Shown piece after piece: positions 58,808-64,000 of a stretch of DNA of 64,000 bases (its first letter is position 1; the number at the start of each line of letters is the position of its first letter). A program made the translations under genes and the position numbers. Origin of the DNA: CALZIK01 sp945787635. Its GTDB lineage: Bacteria; Acidobacteriota; Thermoanaerobaculia; Multivoradales; JAHEKO01. Below the pieces are notes generated by a model. It was not told the DNA's origin and ran no database searches. It saw only the letters and a program-made list of their open reading frames with translations. The DNA lies in assembly GCA_947259725.1 (NCBI GenBank), contig CAMYNM010000010.1:1-64000 (forward strand), given 5' to 3'.

Positions 58808-58835
58808 ACGGTCGACAGCGACGTCGACCGCTACA
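58808..58835. repeat. Dispersed palindrome, copy D
   Basis: A-CGGTCGAC (58809-58816), centre AGCGAC, GTCGACCG (58823-58830), then CTACA. Perfect arms, with the same ACGGTCGACAG start as copy B. It lies between rho (ends 58883) and mqnA (starts 58752). Confidence 0.75.
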
Positions 58836-58882
58836 GTGGAGACGTCGGGCCCCGAAGAAGCTGGCCGCGGCCGGCGCCCCCC

Positions 58883-60182
<1,300 letters not shown>

Positions 60183-60190
<8 letters not shown>

Positions 60191-60809
60191 GGGTGCTCCC
60201 TTGGTTGGATCCCCGGTTTTCGAATGAATCGAGGTACTGTTCGATGCTCTTCCAGATGTCTTTGAGGCCATCTCCGGTCGGCGCCGCAAACGGAATGACC
60301 CTCGCTCCGGCCGGCAGTCCGAGGTCGCGGCGAATCGCGCTCATGGCCGCCTGGCGCTTTCCCTTGCCGACACGATCCGACTTGGTCGCTACAACCACCG
60401 GCTCGAAACCAACCGCGCTCAGGTATTCGGTGGATTGCTGATCGAGCTCGGTCGCGCCGACCTTCGCGTCCACCAGCTGGATGACCATGGCGTTCTCGGC
60501 CACCTTTTCAAAATAGCTCGCCATCAGATCCGCCCAGCTTCGTCTTTCCTTTTTGGAGACCTTGGCATATCCGTATCCCGGCAGATCGACGAAGTAGACG
60601 CGCGAATTGATGTCGAAGTAGTTGATGGCCCGGGTTCGACCCGGCTTGGAGCTGATGCGCGCGAGCGCATTGCGGCCGACCAACCTGTTCAGGAGTGTCG
60701 ACTTTCCGACGTTCGAACGGCCCACGAAGGCGACCTGCGGACGGCCGTCGACCAGAAAATCATCTGGTCGCACCACTGAACGTAGATACTCTGCACTCTT
60801 GACCCTCAC
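60183..60809 (-). CDS. engB: Ribosome-biogenesis GTPase EngB/YsxC
   Basis: 208 aa. GTPase motifs: G1 GRSNVGKST, G2/G3 PGRTRAINYFDI and DLPGYGYAKV, G4 ATKSDRV. It assists 50S assembly and is essential in many bacteria. It overlaps rho by eight bases and lies after lon, part of the clpX-lon-engB order also seen in Bacillus. Confidence 0.95.
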
Positions 60810-60914
60810 GCTCCCACCTCAAACAGGTTGAACATCCGCCCCTCTCTCCCGGTCCCCGCCCGGCCCAAGGCCAGGCGGCTAACTCTTGAAAATGTTTTGT
60901 GACTAACAGGGGTC

Positions 60915-60930
60915 GCCGCTTCGGAGCGGC
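60915..60930 (-). terminator. Small hairpin downstream of lon
   Basis: GCCGCT-TCGG-AGCGGC (60915-60930) forms a 6-bp stem with a four-base loop. It lies about 14 bases past the lon stop on the minus strand. No T run follows, so it may end, pause or protect the lon transcript before engB. Confidence 0.3.
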
Positions 60931-60943
60931 CTAGGCTGCAGCC

Positions 60944-63361
60944 CTAGTGGGCTACCGACCCCGGCTTGGGATCAGCCGGAGCCTCGTCGAAGCTCGCCTC
61001 CGTGCCCGGAAGCGAGCGAATCTCACCATCCAGAGCGAGCGCCAGGACCTCGTCCATGGTCTCGACCAGATGAACATCGAGGTCTTCGCGAACCTCTTCA
61101 GGGATCTCGTCGAGATCCTTTTCGTTTTCTTTGGGCAGGATCACTTCCTTGATGTCCGCGCGGTAAGCGGCCAGGAGCTTGTGCTTGACGCCACCGATGG
61201 GCAGCACCTTGCCGCGCAGCGTGATCTCTCCGGTCATCGCGAGGTCCTTGCGCACCGGCACCCCGGTCGCGGCCGAAACCAAGGCTGTCGCCATTGTGAT
61301 GCCTGCCGAGGGTCCGTCCTTCGGGATCGCGCCCTCGGGCACGTGGATGTGCAGGTCCTTGCCTTCGTTGAACTCGGGATCGACGCCGAGAAGATCGGCG
61401 CGACTTCGAAGGTAGGAAACCGCTGCGCGTGCGCTTTCCTGCATGACGTCACCGAGCTTGCCGGTCAAGATGAGCTTGCCGCGGCCTTTCATCAGCCCGA
61501 CCTCGGTCTCGAGGAGCTCTCCGCCGGCCTCGGTCCAGGCGAGCCCCATGGCCACGCCGATTTCGGGCTTGTCGCCCTTCTTGGTGCGGCGAAACCTCTC
61601 CTTGCCGAGATACTCGAGCACGGCGTCGGCGTCGATCTTGGCCTTGCCCTTCTTTTTCTTCTGGACGATGCCGCGCGCGACCTTCCTGCAGATCTTGGCG
61701 ATCTGGCGCTCGAGATTTCGGACACCTGCCTCGCGGGTGAAGCTGTCGACCAGCTTGCGCAAGCCGTCTTCCTGAAAGTCGATCTTGCCCTTGGAGAGGC
61801 CGTGGGACTTGGCCTGCTTGGGCACCAGAAAACCGTCCGCGATCTGGAGCTTTTCGGTGAGCGTGTAGCCGGTGAGCTGGATCATCTCCATACGATCCTT
61901 GAGCGGCGGCGGGATCGTGTGGCTGACGTTGGCCGTGGCGATGAACATCACCTTCGAGAGGTCGAACTCGACGTCGAGGTAGTGATCCTTGAAGGCGTTG
62001 TTCTGCTCGGGATCCAGGACCTCCATGAGCGCCGAGGACGGGTCGCCGCGAAAGTCGGTCGACATCTTGTCGATCTCGTCCAGGAGGAAAACCGGGTTGA
62101 CGGTTCCGGCCTTGCGCATCATTTGGACGATCTGACCCGGGAAGGCGCCGATGTAGGTGCGCCTGTGCCCCCGAACCTCGGCTTCGTCGCGAACGCCTCC
62201 GAGCGAAAGGCGCACGAACTTCCTGCCCATGGCCCTGGCGATCGACTTCGCCAACGACGATTTGCCGACCCCTGGGGGGCCCACGAAGCAGATAATCGAG
62301 CTCTGGGTCTGGTTGGCAAGCTGCCGCACTGCAAGGAACTCGAGAATCCGCTCCTTGATCTCGTCGAGACCGTAGTGATCCTGGTCGAGAATCTTCTGCG
62401 CCCGGTCCAGGTCCTTGATCTCGCGGCTCTTTTTCTTCCAGGGAACGCTGACCAGCCAGTCGATGTAGTTGCGCGAGACGGTCGCCTCGGCCGACACCGG
62501 CGGCATCGACTCCAGGCGCTTGAGCTCCTGCTCGGCCTTTTCCTGCACTTCCTTGGGAAGACCTGACCCCTCGATTTTCTCCTTGAGCTCGGCCATCTCG
62601 TCGCTCTTGTCGTCGGTGCGGCCCAACTCGTTGTGGATCGCCTTGATCTTCTCGTTGAGGTAGTACTCTTTCTGGGCCTTCTCCATCTGCTTTTTGACCT
62701 TGACGTTGATGCGCTTGTCGATGTTGACTTTCTCAACCTCGACGTCGAGCAGGTCGTGAAGGCGTTGAAGCCTCTCGTAGGGGCTCAGCAGCTCGAGGAG
62801 TTCCTGTTTTTCAGGAGTGGAAACCAGAAGGTGAGCGGCTAGCTGATCCGCGAACCGGTCGGGCTCGTCGGTCTTGATGGTCGAGGCGAGCCCCTCGAAC
62901 GCGAGGTGCTGCGACATCTTGGCGTACTGCTCGAAAACGGTCAGCACTCGGCCCATGTACTTCTCGAGCGCTTCGTCGGCTTCGAGATCGATCTGGAAGA
63001 CTTCGACCGTGGCCAGGAAGGCCCCTTCGTCTTCGCTGAGCTCCTTGAGCTCGGCGCGCTGAACGCCCTCGACCATCACCTTGACGTTGCCGTTCGGAAG
63101 TCGAAGGTTCTGGACGATCCGCGCCACGACGCCGATCTTGTGCATGTCGTCCCAACCCGGGTCATCGATCTTCGGGTCTTTCTGCGCGATCAAAAAGATC
63201 TGGCGATCGCCCCGCGCCAAACTCTGCTCGAGCGCGTGCACCGAGCCCGAACGGCCGACGATGAACGGGGCCATCATGTGCGGAAACACCACCATGTCCC
63301 GCAACGGGACGCAGGGCAGATTCTCGCGTGTGGTGTTTACAAAGCTCGGAAGGCGACTCAT
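60944..63361 (-). CDS. lon: ATP-dependent Lon protease
   Basis: 805 aa, standard bacterial length. The N-terminal substrate-binding domain (LPCVPLRDMVVFPHMMAPF), AAA+ module with GPPGVGKSSLAKSIA and FLLDEIDKM, and protease domain with catalytic Ser in PKDGPSAG and Lys in PIGGVKHKLLAA are present. It degrades unfolded and regulatory proteins in the cytoplasm. It follows clpX by 51 bases; the joint order clpX-lon-engB is conserved. Confidence 0.97.
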   Translation of the reverse strand: MSRLPSFVNTTRENLPCVPLRDMVVFPHMMAPFIVGRSGSVHALEQSLARGDRQIFLIAQKDPKIDDPGWDDMHKIGVVARIVQNLRLPNGNVKVMVEGVQRAELKELSEDEGAFLATVEVFQIDLEADEALEKYMGRVLTVFEQYAKMSQHLAFEGLASTIKTDEPDRFADQLAAHLLVSTPEKQELLELLSPYERLQRLHDLLDVEVEKVNIDKRINVKVKKQMEKAQKEYYLNEKIKAIHNELGRTDDKSDEMAELKEKIEGSGLPKEVQEKAEQELKRLESMPPVSAEATVSRNYIDWLVSVPWKKKSREIKDLDRAQKILDQDHYGLDEIKERILEFLAVRQLANQTQSSIICFVGPPGVGKSSLAKSIARAMGRKFVRLSLGGVRDEAEVRGHRRTYIGAFPGQIVQMMRKAGTVNPVFLLDEIDKMSTDFRGDPSSALMEVLDPEQNNAFKDHYLDVEFDLSKVMFIATANVSHTIPPPLKDRMEMIQLTGYTLTEKLQIADGFLVPKQAKSHGLSKGKIDFQEDGLRKLVDSFTREAGVRNLERQIAKICRKVARGIVQKKKKGKAKIDADAVLEYLGKERFRRTKKGDKPEIGVAMGLAWTEAGGELLETEVGLMKGRGKLILTGKLGDVMQESARAAVSYLRSRADLLGVDPEFNEGKDLHIHVPEGAIPKDGPSAGITMATALVSAATGVPVRKDLAMTGEITLRGKVLPIGGVKHKLLAAYRADIKEVILPKENEKDLDEIPEEVREDLDVHLVETMDEVLALALDGEIRSLPGTEASFDEAPADPKPGSVAH

Positions 63362-63412
63362 ACCCTGAGGTCTTTCAGTTTGTGATGGTGACGCGGGTCC
63401 CGGAAAACTCCG

Positions 63413-64000
63413 TTACACCGCTTTTTTGAGTGGCACCGGTTGGACCCGGTCAAGGACCGTTTCCTTGGTGATGAGCACCTCGGAGATGTCCTCTTGTGAA
63501 GGAATATTGTACATCATGTCGAGCATCAGCTCTTCCAGGATGATTCTGAGCCCTCGAGCTCCGACGTTTCGCTTCTGAGCGTCGGCGGCGATCGCCACCA
63601 GCGAGTCGTCGGTGAAGTTGAGCTCGACGTCTTCGAGCTCGAACATCGTCTGGTACTGCCGCACCAGGCTGTTCTTGGGCTCTTTTAGAATCCGAACCAG
63701 ATCCGACTCGGTCAACTCGCGGAGAGTCGAGACCACCGGCAGCCGCCCCACGAACTCCGGAATCAAGCCGAACTTGATCAGATCGCCGGGAGCCACGTGC
63801 TCGAGCAGCGCGCTCGAGCGCCGCTCCTTGTCGGTCTTGACGTCGGCGCCGAAGCCGAGCGTCTTCTCATTGATCCGCGAGGCGATCTGCTCGTCGAGGC
63901 CGACGAAGGCGCCGCCGCAGACAAAGAGGATGTTGGTCGTGTCGATCTGCAGGAACTCCTGATGGGGATGCTTGCGGCCGCCCTGTGGCGGCACGTTGCA
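63413..64000 (-). CDS. clpX: ClpX, C-terminal part, cut by window edge
   Basis: The last 195 codons are present. They start within CNVPPQGGRKHPHQEF, then IDTTNILFVCGGAFVGL, the LIKFGLIPEFVGRLPVV pore/sensor region and NVGARGLRIILEELMLDMMYNIPS. ClpX unfolds substrates for ClpP. The catalytic Walker motifs lie beyond position 64000. The reading frame is open to the edge. Confidence 0.95.
   Translation of the reverse strand, partial: CNVPPQGGRKHPHQEFLQIDTTNILFVCGGAFVGLDEQIASRINEKTLGFGADVKTDKERRSSALLEHVAPGDLIKFGLIPEFVGRLPVVSTLRELTESDLVRILKEPKNSLVRQYQTMFELEDVELNFTDDSLVAIAADAQKRNVGARGLRIILEELMLDMMYNIPSQEDISEVLITKETVLDRVQPVPLKKAV

Overview
The window is a dense, high-GC (about 65 percent by eye) bacterial chromosome segment, nearly all of it housekeeping genes plus several accessory insertions. 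There are no phage, IS or CRISPR signatures. The gene complement fits a Gram-negative-type bacterium: several lipoprotein signals, futalosine menaquinone synthesis, a MoxR/Bat operon, an ADI arginine pathway, and many short exported proteins with VCBS repeats or CLN..FWVFY-type modules. These suggest an Acidobacteriota lineage, possibly Thermoanaerobaculia-like. That placement is inference from family composition remembered from such genomes, not from a search.

Layout. 1-9,120: the classical tRNA-Thr(TGT), tRNA-Tyr(GTA), tRNA-Gly(TCC), tRNA-Thr(GGT), tuf series on the minus strand. Anticodon order is preserved, but the series is opened up by about 8 kb of inserted genes: an SGNH hydrolase, three exported proteins and a large GGDEF-EAL-GGDEF-EAL protein. 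9,119-14,150: rplM-rpsI-rpsB-tsf-pyrH-frr and then rlmB, all minus, behind a clear sigma70-type promoter. 14,345-17,271: menG/ubiE-folD-coaE-ITPase, plus strand, coupled by GTGA overlaps. 17,309-24,253 (minus): NlpC/P60 lipoprotein, arcA-arcC-arcB, then a paired beta-helix lipoprotein and sulfatase-fold lipoprotein. 24,311-28,808 (plus): purB, rlpA, and a rimB-rimK-M14 amino-acid ligase/hydrolase module. 28,822-32,177: ankyrin protein, RRM protein, and a Ser/Thr kinase with four zinc ribbons next to a PP2C phosphatase. 32,212-37,097 (minus): moaC, a DUF1343/NamZ-like gene, an unknown gene, a class V aminotransferase and serA, mostly joined by 4-base overlaps. 37,176-43,532: a glycosyltransferase, then rsmA, ftsK, fmt and rsmB. 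43,606-51,303: moxR-DUF58-batABCD-like operon behind a textbook sigma54 promoter. 51,419-55,592: a GAF-GGDEF cyclase and a lysine catabolic pair (lat-amaB). 55,631-58,752 (minus): diacylglycerol-kinase-like gene, mqnC, mqnA. 58,883-64,000 (minus): clpX (partial), lon, engB, rho.

How the parts work together. The translation block (rpsB/I, rplM, tsf, frr, tRNAs, tuf, fmt, rsmA/B, rlmB) dominates. menG, mqnA and mqnC make menaquinone from chorismate by the futalosine route. arcABC turns arginine into ornithine, ammonia, CO2 and ATP. lat-amaB turns lysine into 2-aminoadipate.

The observations that look least routine are: the split tRNA-tuf operon with separate promoters; a dispersed palindromic repeat family (CGGTCGAC-N6-GTCGACCG) with five copies here, all intergenic; the sigma54 promoter of the Bat operon; the kinase/zinc-ribbon/PP2C group; the RimB-RimK-M14 module; and the multi-hairpin leader of lat.
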